A DNA stretch of 64,000 nucleotides, taken from JBFIHF01 sp964411125 (GTDB lineage: Bacteria > Myxococcota_A > Bradymonadia > Bradymonadales > Bradymonadaceae). A model generated the notes under the pieces. The model did no database searches. It was not told the origin of the DNA and was given only the letters and a program-made list of their open reading frames with translations. Positions 42,309 to 52,005 of the stretch are shown here, piece after piece (position 1 is the stretch's first letter; each line of letters opens with the position of its first letter). Both the position numbers and the translations under genes were made by a program. The stretch spans positions 5,674 to 69,673 of the forward strand of contig CAYPJU010000029.1 of the NCBI GenBank assembly GCA_964411125.1. Reading direction: 5' to 3'.

Positions 42309-43330
42309 GGCCGTCGACCCGGACGCTGTTGATGCGAACCGGGGTCCTGGCAGGTTTCGCCGATGCGTGCCGCGAGCATCGGCTCGAGGCGGAAACCCTC
42401 GTTCGCGAACAGGGCCTCCCCCGGGAGGTGCTCACCGACCCCAACCTCTACGTTCGCCGCGAGGCGATTGCGGAACTTCTGAACGCCGCAGCCAGACGGA
42501 CAGGTCGCGAATCGTTCGCGATGGATCTGGTCGACAGACAGAAGCGGACCGTAATGGGCGCCCTCGCCTACCTCCCCTTCCAGGGCGCAACGATTCGGGA
42601 GGGGATCGAGCTGACGGCGCAATGCCTCAGTTACCATGTTCAAGGTATCCACCACGATCTTCGCGACCTCGGGGACGGAACGTCGGTGCTGGAAACGGAG
42701 TTCGGCCTACCTGCCGAGTCCGGTTTCCGGCAAGCGGCGGAGATGTCGCACTGGCGTACGGAAACTTTCCTCCGTGCCCTGCTCGGCGAAGCCCATCAGC
42801 CGGTCGAGTACTGGTCCGCCTACCCTTCGCCAGCGGATCCATCCCGTTACATGGCGCGTTTCGAGGCACCGATTCGATGGAACCAGCGGCGCGCCGGCCA
42901 CGTCCTTCCGACCCAATCACTGGAGGGTCCTCCGCAGAAACAGCTCGGAATGAAGTCGTTCCTGATCGACCACATCCAGGGCACCGCACAGGCGTCCCCC
43001 GCGGCGGACGATCCGGCTGACGAGATACGGTCGATCATTCGATCGTTCATCGGGGAGGCGCGCCCTACCCTTCAGACAGTCTCGGCAGCCGCCGGAATCC
43101 ATCCGCGCGACCTCCAGCGCCAACTCAGCGAGCTGGATTCGTCGTTCAGCGACATCCGCGATTCCGTCCATCGCGACTACGCGTGCGAAGCCCTCGTCGA
43201 GGAAGGGGTGTCCATCACGGTCCTCGCGCTCGAGCTCGGGTACTCCGAGAGCAGCGCGTTCTCGCGAGCGTTCAAGCAGTGGACGGGGTCGAGCCCTTCG
43301 ACGTGGCGACGGAACGCTCTGAACGGGTGA
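42305..43330 (+). CDS. AraC-family regulator (arabinose-binding-domain type), paralogue A
   Basis: A 341-residue transcriptional regulator. The N-terminal ligand domain (about 10-210) is of the Arabinose_bd type found in OruR/ArgR-like regulators (GVLAGFADACREHRLEAETL). The C-terminal AraC helix-turn-helix pair (about 250-338) includes QTVSAAAGIHPRDLQRQLS and ALELGYSESSAFSRAFKQW. ATG 42305 overlaps the stop of the DUF1552 gene, so it is the third gene of that operon. Its closest relative in view is the regulator at 49086-50105. The two bracket the giant lipoprotein gene, which is therefore a likely target (inference). Confidence 0.9.
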   Translation: MRPSTRTLLMRTGVLAGFADACREHRLEAETLVREQGLPREVLTDPNLYVRREAIAELLNAAARRTGRESFAMDLVDRQKRTVMGALAYLPFQGATIREGIELTAQCLSYHVQGIHHDLRDLGDGTSVLETEFGLPAESGFRQAAEMSHWRTETFLRALLGEAHQPVEYWSAYPSPADPSRYMARFEAPIRWNQRRAGHVLPTQSLEGPPQKQLGMKSFLIDHIQGTAQASPAADDPADEIRSIIRSFIGEARPTLQTVSAAAGIHPRDLQRQLSELDSSFSDIRDSVHRDYACEALVEEGVSITVLALELGYSESSAFSRAFKQWTGSSPSTWRRNALNG

Positions 43331-43497
43331 AGCGAGCTGCTCACCGGCAGCCAAGGACGCAGCGCAAGCCACAAACCCCCGATATCACTACAGGTCGTCG
43401 CAAACTGTCAGACGGCTCGTCGCCGATCGTCAAGCCGACGAGGTCGCCTCTCTCTAAGGTTCAGAGCGTACAGAAACCTGCGCGAGAGACGACGACC

Positions 43498-46400
43498 ATG
43501 AACGAACGACCGCTGGCGCCACGCGCCCTGAACTATCTGATCTCCCTGGCGATGGCGATCGCCCTGGTGGGCTGTAGCGAGCCCGACCCCTGCGACGGAG
43601 TGGTATGCGAAGCAGGGGTTTGCCTCGACGGCGCCTGCGCCGACGGACCGTCCTGCGACGGGCCCGGATGCGGCACGACCTGCTCCACCGCCGCCCACTG
43701 CGGAGAAGGCGAGTTCTGCTCCAGCGAAGGCTCCTGCGTCGCCGACCCCTGCGTCGACGTGACCTGCGAGCGCGGTGTCTGCGAAGTTGGTACCGGTCAG
43801 TGCGTCGATGCCGCGGCGTGCAGCTCGAGCGACGAGTCGGCCTGCCTCGAAGGCAGCCGCTGCTTCGGTGGCACCTGCGTCGACGAAGCGCGGTTCTGCG
43901 AGGAGCTCGCGTGCGATCGTGGAGTATGTTCGTTCGACGACCTCGCCTGCGTGAACGCCGACGGATGCGAGGGCGACGACTCCCTCTGCGTTCCCGGATT
44001 CTACTGCGACACCGATACATGCCGACCGAACCGATGCGACGGAGGGACGGAGTGTGCTCGCGGAGAGTGTGAAGCCTCGACGGGCGCATGCGTGAACCCT
44101 GCACGCTGCAGCTCGACCGACGAGTGCATCGACGCGAACCTCTGTGTCGCTGGCACCTGCGTCGAAGCCGACGCTGCGTGCGGCGCCGGCGGCTGCACCG
44201 GCAACCAGACGTGCGAGTACGACGAGGACACGCTGAAGGCGCAGTGCTCCGAGAGCCCCGACGGCTGCGAATCGGCGCTCGACTGCTCCGGCGTGAGGCA
44301 GTGCGTGGACGGCGCTTGCGCCGACCCATCGCCTTGCTCGGCCGACAGCTTCGAGCCGAACGACGGTGCGGTCGGTACCACCGCCTTTCAGCAGTTCGCG
44401 GTCGACGATGTGCTTGCGGACCTCACCCTGTGCCCCGGCGATGTCGACGCCTTCACATTCGACTCGATGGCGGACGACGCGCAACGAGGCGTGCTCCTCG
44501 TCGAGCTCGACGTCGAGTCGGCAGACGTCGGCATCGGCACGCTCACGCTCGAGCTGCTCGACGCCGAACAGTCCGTCGTGGCGAGTTCCCGAACCTTCGG
44601 CACCGACGGCGCAACGGGTCATGCGCGGGTGGAACACGAAGTCACGTTCGTGAATTCGGGCGAGTACACCGTCCGCGTGTCGAGTGACGACATGACGACG
44701 GCCGGGGTCCGGTACGCGCTCCGTGCGGACATCCTGGACGGCGCGAGCGTGGCGGCTTGCAAGTCCGCGCGCCCGCTCGACCTGTCGAACCCGATCACCA
44801 GCAACACCCTGACCGCGGACAGCGTCGCCCTGACGACCACGTGCGGCGACTCGAACGCCGAGCTGGGAGAAGACGTATGGCACGTCACCGTCGAAGACGA
44901 GGGCGTGCTGACCGTTCAGGCTACCCCGTCGCTGGGAAGCGACATCTCTCTGTCCATCCGCACCGCGTGCGAGCGCGTCGACTCGGAACTGCCCGGCGCC
45001 TGCGTGGACGACGCCGCCGATTCCTTGCCCGAGCGGATCGCGCTCCCGGTCGTGCCGGGCGACTACGTGGTGCTCGTCGAATCTTCGGGCGCCGGAGGCG
45101 GCTCCTACACTCTCAGCGCCGTGTTCGAGCCGGTCGTCTGCGAAGACTCCGACAACGTCTGCGTCGACGAGGCGACGGCGCGCATCTGCAACGCGTTCGG
45201 TACCGGGTTCGACGTCGTCGAGTGCGAGTACGGCTGTGGCGAAGGCCAGTGCCTGCGTGACCCCGGCGACGTCTGCACGACCGCAACGGTGGTCGATCCT
45301 GCGACCGGATATACGGGCTTCATCAACTGGTCGGACTATTCGCCCGATTACGATCCCGCGACGGGGGGATGTGTCCCCAACAACTCGATCACCAGCGAAA
45401 CGGACGGACCCGACGCGGTCTACACCGTCGACCTCGCCCCGGACCACGTGCTGTCGGCCTCTCTCGCTCGCGGCAACGGTGCGTACGCCTCGCTCTACCT
45501 GACGACGGACTGCCGAAACATCACCACGACCTGCCTGGCATCCTCCAACGTCGGTCGCCTCGACGACGAACATCTCACGTACCACAACGAGACGGGCGCG
45601 ACGCAGACCGTGTTCCTGATCGCGGACAGCGCCTCGAATTCGAGGTCCACGACAGCCGCGACCATCGACATTTCGATCGACCCCTTCCTCTGCACGCCGG
45701 GCGAATCGCGCTGCCTTCTCGATCGCGAGTCGCAGGTGTGCAACCGCGCCGGGACCGCGTACGACGCCACGGTGTTGTGCGAGTTCGGCTGTGACGGCGG
45801 GACCGGCCGCTGCAAGCGTCCCCTCAACGACGTCTGCGGCGGGGCCATCCCGCTGGTCGAAGGGGTGGAGACGTCGCTGCAGGACCTCTCGATCCTGGCC
45901 AACGACTACGACGCCACCACCCACGGAAACTGCCCGCTCGGGACGGGTGGGCCGAAGTCGGGGGCCGACTCGACGTTCCTTCTCGAAGGGCTCACGGCCG
46001 GCGAGGTGGTGACCCTCACGATGACCTCGGACTTCAACGCGTCGCTGTGGGTCGGCGAGGATTGCACCGGCGGCGACGTCGTCGGCGCGTGCATCGCCGG
46101 GGCCGACGACCACTATTCTTCGGCGCCCGAAGTCTTGAGGTTCATCGCCCCTCGAGACGGCGACTTCGTGGTGGTCGCGGAGGCCGCGAACTTCACCGCG
46201 GGGACCTTCCGACTGAAGTACACGGTCGCTCCACCCACTTGCACGCCCAACACGACGTCAGGCTGCAACGCAGCCGGGACGGGCGTCGAGTACTGCGATA
46301 GCTACGGCGATCCCCAGACCCATCCATGCGGATCGGGCGGCTGCGACGGTTCGACCGGGCAGTGCACGAGCCCGACCGGCGACGTCTGCGCCGACCCGAT

Positions 46401-48948
46401 CCGAATCGCCACGGCCCCCGGGATGCGCACGAACGGCACCAGGACGGGCGCTCACGACGACGGCTCGGTCTCGGCGCTGAACCCGAGCGCCGGGGAACAC
46501 GGGCGCTGCACTTTCGCAGCGAGCCCGGACGAGCTCGACACGATCTACGCGTTCGATCTAGCACCCGGCGACCTGCTGACGATCGACTTCGAGTCGGACT
46601 CGACGGCGGGTCGTGCGTATCTGCTGGAAGACTGCCACGGCGTTTCCTCCTGCCAGTTCAACATGGTCGGTGACGGCGTTCGCCAGTACCTCGCCGAAGA
46701 CTTCGGCACGGTCTTCTTCGTCGTCGATCACGTCTACGCGGCGACGCAGCGCTACTCCTTCGACTGGAACGTCGAGCCCTCCCCGTCGCTGGTCTGCGTC
46801 CCGGGCACCCGAGCGTGCGACGGGTCGACGCTCCTCGAGATCTGCTCGGACGACGGTGCGACCGCCAGCTACCAGGCGTGCCCCGGCGGCTGCAGCAACC
46901 TCGGCGGCTGCGTCCAGGAAGGCAACAACGACACGTGCGGCAGCGCGCTCGACGCGGGAACCGGGATGCACGTCGTCGTCGACCCTGCCGATTACGGGAG
47001 CTCGGTCGACGACGGCTGCGGTCTGGAGACGAGCGGCGCCGACGCGTTCTACTCCGTGAGTCTCGGGGCGAACCAACTGCTACGGGTGACTGGGATTCCG
47101 TCCGACGTCTACGACGACGCCGCGGTGTACGTCTTCACCGACTGCGCAGACGTAAACGGCAGTTGCCTCGCGGGGATGCAAATGCAGACCGGCGACGACA
47201 CGGCGGAGGTATTCTACCTCGCCACGCAGGCCGAGACCGTGTTGGTGGGCCTCGACACGGATTCGAGCGCGGACGACGACCCGTTCTACTACGCGATCGA
47301 AATCCTCCCCCCCGAATGCTCCGACGCCGACCCGGTCGTCTGCAACGCGGCCGGCGATGGTGTCGAGTACTGCCAGAATAGCCTGAAACGAACCTACGAC
47401 TGCGCCGGTCCGTGCAGCGCCGGCGTGTGCCAGGCGCCGACGGGCGACACTTGTTGGGACTCGTTCGACCTCGCTCAGGAGACTTCTCCGTTGATCCGTT
47501 CCTGGAAGGATTCGACGCCGCTCGTCAACGCGGGTTCCGGGCTCGCCGGCGCGTGCGCGTTCGACGACTACGGAGCGGGCGCTGGCCAGGAGCACGTGTA
47601 TCGCATCGACCTCGCCGCGGGTGATCTGCTGCACGTCGCGGAGACCTCGACGGTCTCGACGGTGCTCTACCTGGTCGGCGACTGCCTGGCGCCGCAGAGC
47701 ACGTGCCTCGTGAACGACCGCAACACCGAAGCGATCTCGTACCACGCCCGGGCTGCCGAGACGGTGTTCCTCGTCGTGGACCGCACGTCGACGCAGCCGA
47801 CTGTCCTGGACTACACGCTGGAATGGGCGATCACGCAGGGGTCGACCTGCGCGCCAGGACAATCCTACTGCGTAGACGCGTCGACGGCGTCCGTCTGCCT
47901 GGACGGCGTCAACTCCACCGGGCCCTATGCGTGCGCCAACGGGTGTGTCGACGGCTCGTGCCTCGAAGACGCCTCGATGGACGCTTGCTCGACGGCGCCG
48001 ACGCTCTCAGCGGGGGGCGGCATCAGCCTCCTCTACGACGCGTCGGATTTCGCGGACGACATCTCGACGAGCTGTGCCGGCGGCATCACCACGCCCGGCC
48101 CCGACCTCTTCTTCCGCGTCGACCTTCAGGCGCGCGACATCGTGCGCGCTCGATCGGTGGGCGTGGGTAAAGAATCACCGGCCCTATACTTCGTTACCGA
48201 CTGCGACGAACCGGCGAAGAGCTGCATCGGCGGCGCGCGAGGGAGCCACCAGACCGCGCACGAGGTAGAGATCGAACACCAGGCAGCCGTCGCGCAAACC
48301 CTGTGGGTCGGGGTCGACTCGGTCGGCACGAACGACGACGAGCTGTTCCAGGTTCAGATCGACGTCCTCACGCCGAACTGTGTCCCCGGCCAGTTCGAGC
48401 CGACCTGCGACACGGCGGGTACGGGTATCGTCTATTGCGACGCGACGGGCTTCACCCGCAGTTACCGGTGTGCAGGGGCAGGCGTCTGTGACGCGACGAC
48501 GACGAACCGTTGTGCCGAGCCCGTCGGCGAAGCGTGCGTCGATCCCCTGGAGGCGACGCCGGCAGCTTCGGGCGTGACCTCGTCGTTCAGCGGCGACTTC
48601 TCGACGCTCGCGAACGACCACGACCTTCCGGTCGCCAACACCTGCTTGCCGTCGCAGGCACCCGGGTCCGACAGCGCCTACGTGGTGGATCTGCAGGCCG
48701 GAGAGACGCTCACGGCGAGCCTGGTCTCGACGGTCGTCGGCAACGAGCAAGACGTCGCCCTCTACCTGGTGACGGACTGCGCCGACATCGAGGCGGCGTG
48801 CCTCGGCGGGTCCGACGCGGCGGGGGCGAGCCCGACCCCCGAGACGGTGACATACACGGCGACGGCCGACGAGTCCGTCGTCCTGATCGTCGACTCCTTC
48901 TTCGAAAACGTCTTCGGTACGTACCGGCTCGACGTCGTCGTCGACTGA
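43498..48948 (+). CDS. Giant cysteine-rich repeat lipoprotein (1816 residues)
   Basis: A very large surface lipoprotein. The signal peptide ends at Cys26 (ALVGC). An N-terminal block of short disulfide modules (about 30-280) has Cys every 5-10 residues. From about residue 284 the protein is built of beta-sandwich domains resembling PPC (pre-peptidase C-terminal) domains. Seven of them are preceded by a cysteine module of the form C-PG...C......C......C...GC..G.C. The modules start near residues 547, 731, 915, 1100, 1274, 1451 and 1628, giving a period of 174-185. No enzyme domain is seen. It may be a long adhesin or stalk. ATG 43498 follows a 167-bp gap; a strong hairpin terminator follows the stop. 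Confidence 0.87.
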   Translation: MNERPLAPRALNYLISLAMAIALVGCSEPDPCDGVVCEAGVCLDGACADGPSCDGPGCGTTCSTAAHCGEGEFCSSEGSCVADPCVDVTCERGVCEVGTGQCVDAAACSSSDESACLEGSRCFGGTCVDEARFCEELACDRGVCSFDDLACVNADGCEGDDSLCVPGFYCDTDTCRPNRCDGGTECARGECEASTGACVNPARCSSTDECIDANLCVAGTCVEADAACGAGGCTGNQTCEYDEDTLKAQCSESPDGCESALDCSGVRQCVDGACADPSPCSADSFEPNDGAVGTTAFQQFAVDDVLADLTLCPGDVDAFTFDSMADDAQRGVLLVELDVESADVGIGTLTLELLDAEQSVVASSRTFGTDGATGHARVEHEVTFVNSGEYTVRVSSDDMTTAGVRYALRADILDGASVAACKSARPLDLSNPITSNTLTADSVALTTTCGDSNAELGEDVWHVTVEDEGVLTVQATPSLGSDISLSIRTACERVDSELPGACVDDAADSLPERIALPVVPGDYVVLVESSGAGGGSYTLSAVFEPVVCEDSDNVCVDEATARICNAFGTGFDVVECEYGCGEGQCLRDPGDVCTTATVVDPATGYTGFINWSDYSPDYDPATGGCVPNNSITSETDGPDAVYTVDLAPDHVLSASLARGNGAYASLYLTTDCRNITTTCLASSNVGRLDDEHLTYHNETGATQTVFLIADSASNSRSTTAATIDISIDPFLCTPGESRCLLDRESQVCNRAGTAYDATVLCEFGCDGGTGRCKRPLNDVCGGAIPLVEGVETSLQDLSILANDYDATTHGNCPLGTGGPKSGADSTFLLEGLTAGEVVTLTMTSDFNASLWVGEDCTGGDVVGACIAGADDHYSSAPEVLRFIAPRDGDFVVVAEAANFTAGTFRLKYTVAPPTCTPNTTSGCNAAGTGVEYCDSYGDPQTHPCGSGGCDGSTGQCTSPTGDVCADPIRIATAPGMRTNGTRTGAHDDGSVSALNPSAGEHGRCTFAASPDELDTIYAFDLAPGDLLTIDFESDSTAGRAYLLEDCHGVSSCQFNMVGDGVRQYLAEDFGTVFFVVDHVYAATQRYSFDWNVEPSPSLVCVPGTRACDGSTLLEICSDDGATASYQACPGGCSNLGGCVQEGNNDTCGSALDAGTGMHVVVDPADYGSSVDDGCGLETSGADAFYSVSLGANQLLRVTGIPSDVYDDAAVYVFTDCADVNGSCLAGMQMQTGDDTAEVFYLATQAETVLVGLDTDSSADDDPFYYAIEILPPECSDADPVVCNAAGDGVEYCQNSLKRTYDCAGPCSAGVCQAPTGDTCWDSFDLAQETSPLIRSWKDSTPLVNAGSGLAGACAFDDYGAGAGQEHVYRIDLAAGDLLHVAETSTVSTVLYLVGDCLAPQSTCLVNDRNTEAISYHARAAETVFLVVDRTSTQPTVLDYTLEWAITQGSTCAPGQSYCVDASTASVCLDGVNSTGPYACANGCVDGSCLEDASMDACSTAPTLSAGGGISLLYDASDFADDISTSCAGGITTPGPDLFFRVDLQARDIVRARSVGVGKESPALYFVTDCDEPAKSCIGGARGSHQTAHEVEIEHQAAVAQTLWVGVDSVGTNDDELFQVQIDVLTPNCVPGQFEPTCDTAGTGIVYCDATGFTRSYRCAGAGVCDATTTNRCAEPVGEACVDPLEATPAASGVTSSFSGDFSTLANDHDLPVANTCLPSQAPGSDSAYVVDLQAGETLTASLVSTVVGNEQDVALYLVTDCADIEAACLGGSDAAGASPTPETVTYTATADESVVLIVDSFFENVFGTYRLDVVVD

Positions 48949-48981
48949 GGCCCCCCTTGTCCGCCTCCACCGGTCGGTTGC

Positions 48982-49018
48982 AACCGCCCGCGATCTGCTG
49001 GAAGATCGTCGGGCGGTT
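48982..49018 (+). terminator. Rho-independent terminator after the giant lipoprotein gene
   Basis: AACCGCCCG-CGATCT pairs with AGATCG-T-CGGGCGGTT: fifteen base pairs with one bulged T and a six-base loop, followed by TCGTTAC. It lies 33 bases after the stop codon. Confidence 0.75.
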
Positions 49019-49085
49019 TCGTTACTTACAGGCCGTGGGACGTGGCGGCGTCGTGGTCCGCGGTCACCCCACCCGGAGCGAGTGG

Positions 49086-50105
49086 ATGGGCGACGAGGCG
49101 TTCCTCGTCAGAGCGGGGATCTTGCAGGGATTCGGTGACGCGTGCCGCGAATTCGAGGTCGATCCCGACTCGCTTCTGGCCCGGGTCGGGTTGCCCCGCG
49201 ACGTGCTGCACGATCCCGATCTCTACATCCACCGCGATCGATGTATCGCGCTACTCGCCGCAGGGGCTCGCCAGACGGGGTGTCCGACGTTCGGGCTGAG
49301 GTTGGCCGCGCGTCAAGATCAGAGCGTCATCGGGGCCCTCGCCCATCTCATTTCACGGGGCGCTACGGTCCGCGAAGCCCTCGACCTGGCACGCCAGTAC
49401 CTGACGTATCACCTCCGCGGAGCAGACGTTACCTATCGACTGCTGGACGCCGAGTGGTGCGTGGTCGAAGCCGAGATGGGGTTCGAACCGCGTGAAGAGA
49501 ATCGCCAGTCGGCCGATCTCACCGTCGTGCACATCGAAGGGATCTTGAGGAAGCTCGGCGGTCCCGACCTACGTGTGCGTGAGTTTCGGATGATCCACCC
49601 GGCGCCAGACGATCCGGCGCCCTACGAGACATGGTTGTCAGCCCCGATTCAGTGGGAGCAGTCGGCACTCGGCGTCGTGATTCCGGCGGCCGTTCTAGCT
49701 GAGCCTCCCGCGACGGTTCCCGACATCAAAGAGTTTTTGGTCCAGTACGTGGAGGGGCTCGCAGCGCCCCTCGATCCAGACAATCTAGCGTCCCAGACCA
49801 GGGCGGTCGTACGCTCCCTGATCGGCAGTTCGGACGTGACGATCGAGGTGGTTTCCGCCTCGATCGGGATGCACGTGCGTGAGCTGCAGCGAGACCTACG
49901 GGAGCTGGGGTTCTCGTTCCGCGAGCTCCGCGACGAGGGTTACCGTGAGTACGCGTGTGCCCGGCTGAGGCTGCCCGAGACCAACGTCGGAGACCTCGCA
50001 CTCCTGCTGGGTTATTCCGACGGCAGCGCCTTCTCCCGAGCGTTCAAACGATGGACGGGCAAGAGCCCGACGGCCTGGCGGCGCGAAGTGCTCGGGGCGA
50101 GATGA
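49086..50105 (+). CDS. AraC-family regulator, paralogue B
   Basis: A 339-residue regulator closely parallel to the one at 42305-43330. The N-terminal domain begins FLVRAGILQGFGDACREFEV, aligned with the paralogue. The C-terminal AraC pair (about 245-335) includes SIGMHVRELQRDLRELGFSF and LALLLGYSDGSAFSRAFKRW. ATG 49086 with GGAG eight bases upstream fits the paralogue's N-terminus; the open frame upstream overlaps the giant lipoprotein gene in another frame and is rejected. A terminator separates it from the giant lipoprotein gene. It ends 18 bp before the convergent channel gene, and the palindrome TGACCGCGGTCA overlaps its stop codon. Confidence 0.9.
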   Translation: MGDEAFLVRAGILQGFGDACREFEVDPDSLLARVGLPRDVLHDPDLYIHRDRCIALLAAGARQTGCPTFGLRLAARQDQSVIGALAHLISRGATVREALDLARQYLTYHLRGADVTYRLLDAEWCVVEAEMGFEPREENRQSADLTVVHIEGILRKLGGPDLRVREFRMIHPAPDDPAPYETWLSAPIQWEQSALGVVIPAAVLAEPPATVPDIKEFLVQYVEGLAAPLDPDNLASQTRAVVRSLIGSSDVTIEVVSASIGMHVRELQRDLRELGFSFRELRDEGYREYACARLRLPETNVGDLALLLGYSDGSAFSRAFKRWTGKSPTAWRREVLGAR

Positions 50106-50114
50106 CCGCGGTCA
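50103..50114. promoter_or_regulatory. Palindrome TGACCGCGGTCA between AraC and channel genes
   Basis: A perfect 12-bp palindrome overlapping the AraC stop codon and lying 10 bp beyond the channel gene stop. A 16-bp version occurs at the other end of the channel gene (51838-51853). The same 12-mer is also found in coding DNA, where it reflects Thr-Ala-Val codons, so a regulatory role is uncertain. Confidence 0.3.
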
Positions 50115-50123
50115 CCGGATGCG

Positions 50124-51683
50124 TCACGGTGGCTCCAGCACGGGATATTCGGAGAGATAAATGAGATGCGTTCCGGGCTTCACGAGATAGTCGCGCGGGG
50201 GGTTGATGACCGCTTGTTCGCCCGGAGGATAGAGGCCGATGACGAGCGCGCCGCGATTCGTGAGCTGCAGCTCGGCGAGCAGCTCCGCATATGGCGTGGC
50301 CTCCTCCATCTCCCTGGGGATGATCCCGACGTAGGGGTTGTACGACCCCGTGAGCAGCAGTCGACTCATCGAGTCCGCGGTGCCGTGGTAGCGCACGGTG
50401 TGAGCGATCATCGAGAAGCCGAGACGTCGCGTCTCGACGACCTCGTCGGCGCCGGCGGCCTTGGCGTGGTCCACGTTTTCGGCGTCGAGGATCTCGGTCA
50501 CGAGGTAGAGGGGATGAAGCCGGTCCTCGACCATGTGAGCGTGTTCGCGCAGGTACGAACGGACGGTGAAGGTCGTCAGGATCGAGCGCGCATCGGCAGC
50601 CTGGGGCGTGACGTTTCGTAGCCCCGCCACGACCGCCGCTCGCGCGTGCGTGAGGCGCACCTTGTCGAGCTCGCTCTGCTTCGTCGGGTCTCCCTGCACC
50701 CACAGGACGCTGGGCGGCAGTTCGCGAGGCCTCTCGTAGTCTTCGAACACGACGATCCGAGTCTCCTCGGTGTCGAACTCCATCTCGAAGAGGGAGAGCA
50801 AGTACTCGCTCGACTTGTCGTAGCCCAGGACCACGATGTGGTTGACGTATTCACCCATGCGAAACTGCTCCTCGACGATACTCATCATGGCGCGGACGAG
50901 GCTCGATCCCACGAAGCCCGCGAACATCGCAATCGTCAGCATCCCCGCAATCATTAGCACGCCACCCACGATCCGGCCCAGCGGGGTGACCGGCGTGATG
51001 TCCCCGAACCCGACCGTCGTGATCGTCACGAGCGCCCACCACAGACCGTCGGACACGGTGGAGATGTTCGGGTTTGCCCCCTGTTCGATGAAGAACATGC
51101 TGAGCCCGCCGATGAGCGTCTCGGCGAAGAGCACCGTGAACCCGAAGATGAACAGCAGGCTGTTCTCTTCGAACGCGCGCGTGATCGAGGCGAAAGGGTT
51201 GGCGTACTGAAAGACGCGCAGCGTTCTCGCGAGGCGCAACACCCGAAGAGCTCGCAGGCCGCGCAGCTCCGGGAAGACCGTGATGACGGCGAGCAGGTCG
51301 ACCAGCATCATCGGCCGCATCGCGAAACGAATCCGCGCGACGACGTGGGTCCGCAACGTGATGAGCGGACCCGGCTCGAACACCTGCAGGGCAGGTGGGC
51401 GGAACGTGCCGACGCGCACCAGATACTCCAGCACGAAGATGAACAGGATTGCACTGTCGATCCTCCTGAAGAGCGACATCGACTCGGGCGGAACAATCGG
51501 CTCGGCCATCAACATCCCGATCGACAACACGATCAGCGCCCAGACACCTCCCTGGACACCACGGTAGAGCCGCGTGGCGGGCTCGTGGAACGCCGCATGG
51601 AGCCGGTCGAGGAACGATCGATACCGGAGCGATTCGTAGTCCTCCGCAGGACGGTTCCCGGAGATGTTGGGCTGTGGGCTCAG
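50124..51683 (-). CDS. Voltage-gated-type K+ channel with RCK domain; possible CTG start
   Basis: Six-helix potassium channel with a cytoplasmic NAD-binding domain, inner membrane. S1 is VWALIVLSIGMLM, S2 SAILFIFVLEYLV and S3 LVDLLAVITVF. S4 carries Arg at about every third position (RGLRALRVLRLARTLR, about 141-156). S5 and S6 flank the selectivity filter TTVGFGD (222-228), which is K+-selective. The C-terminus has a TrkA-N/RCK fold (HIVVLGYDKSSEYLLSL) and a second RCK-like half. ATG, GTG and TTG are absent in frame upstream of S1: the first is GTG 51530, inside S1. CTG 51683, with AGGA seven bases upstream, would restore S1 and a plausible 38-residue tail. The gene converges on the AraC gene. 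Confidence 0.8.
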   Translation of the reverse strand: MSPQPNISGNRPAEDYESLRYRSFLDRLHAAFHEPATRLYRGVQGGVWALIVLSIGMLMAEPIVPPESMSLFRRIDSAILFIFVLEYLVRVGTFRPPALQVFEPGPLITLRTHVVARIRFAMRPMMLVDLLAVITVFPELRGLRALRVLRLARTLRVFQYANPFASITRAFEENSLLFIFGFTVLFAETLIGGLSMFFIEQGANPNISTVSDGLWWALVTITTVGFGDITPVTPLGRIVGGVLMIAGMLTIAMFAGFVGSSLVRAMMSIVEEQFRMGEYVNHIVVLGYDKSSEYLLSLFEMEFDTEETRIVVFEDYERPRELPPSVLWVQGDPTKQSELDKVRLTHARAAVVAGLRNVTPQAADARSILTTFTVRSYLREHAHMVEDRLHPLYLVTEILDAENVDHAKAAGADEVVETRRLGFSMIAHTVRYHGTADSMSRLLLTGSYNPYVGIIPREMEEATPYAELLAELQLTNRGALVIGLYPPGEQAVINPPRDYLVKPGTHLIYLSEYPVLEPP

Positions 51684-52005
51684 TTCGAATCCTGGGTGTG
51701 GAACGCGACGTCTCCGAGCCTGCGCCCGCGACGTTGCCGACAGCGTCGTACAGAACGAACCTTTCGTAAACCACCCAAGGAAATTGCAGGCAGCGCCCGC
51801 GCGGCGCTTTCGACCGACCGGCTCCGTGGACTCTTCCGATGACCGCGGTCATCTGGCAGCGGGAACACTCCAGGGCGGAGCAAGATTGCTCCGTTCGGTG
51901 TCTTTCTTGTGCAGCCATTGTAAGGCGATGCGGACTTTCGGATCTTCTCTCCCGATAGGCCCGCCGCGTCGAATCGTTCGCGCCGCGAGGCCGATGGAGC
52001 AACCG
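51684..52005. other. Divergent intergenic region with a 16-bp palindrome
   Basis: 322 bp between the channel and the beta-propeller-like lipoprotein gene. It holds the perfect palindrome GATGACCGCGGTCATC (51838-51853) and must contain promoters for both genes. I see no additional coding sequence, although short shadow frames cross it. Confidence 0.5.

Noticed and set aside
43408..46113. Minus-strand open frame of 901 codons opposite the giant lipoprotein
   Set aside because: Antisense frame in GC-rich DNA. The repeats are meaningful only on the plus strand.
43498..48948. Repeated sequence as a possible CRISPR or satellite array
   Set aside because: The periodicity is at the protein level (about 180 residues). 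DNA repeats are not identical and there are no short direct repeats with spacers.
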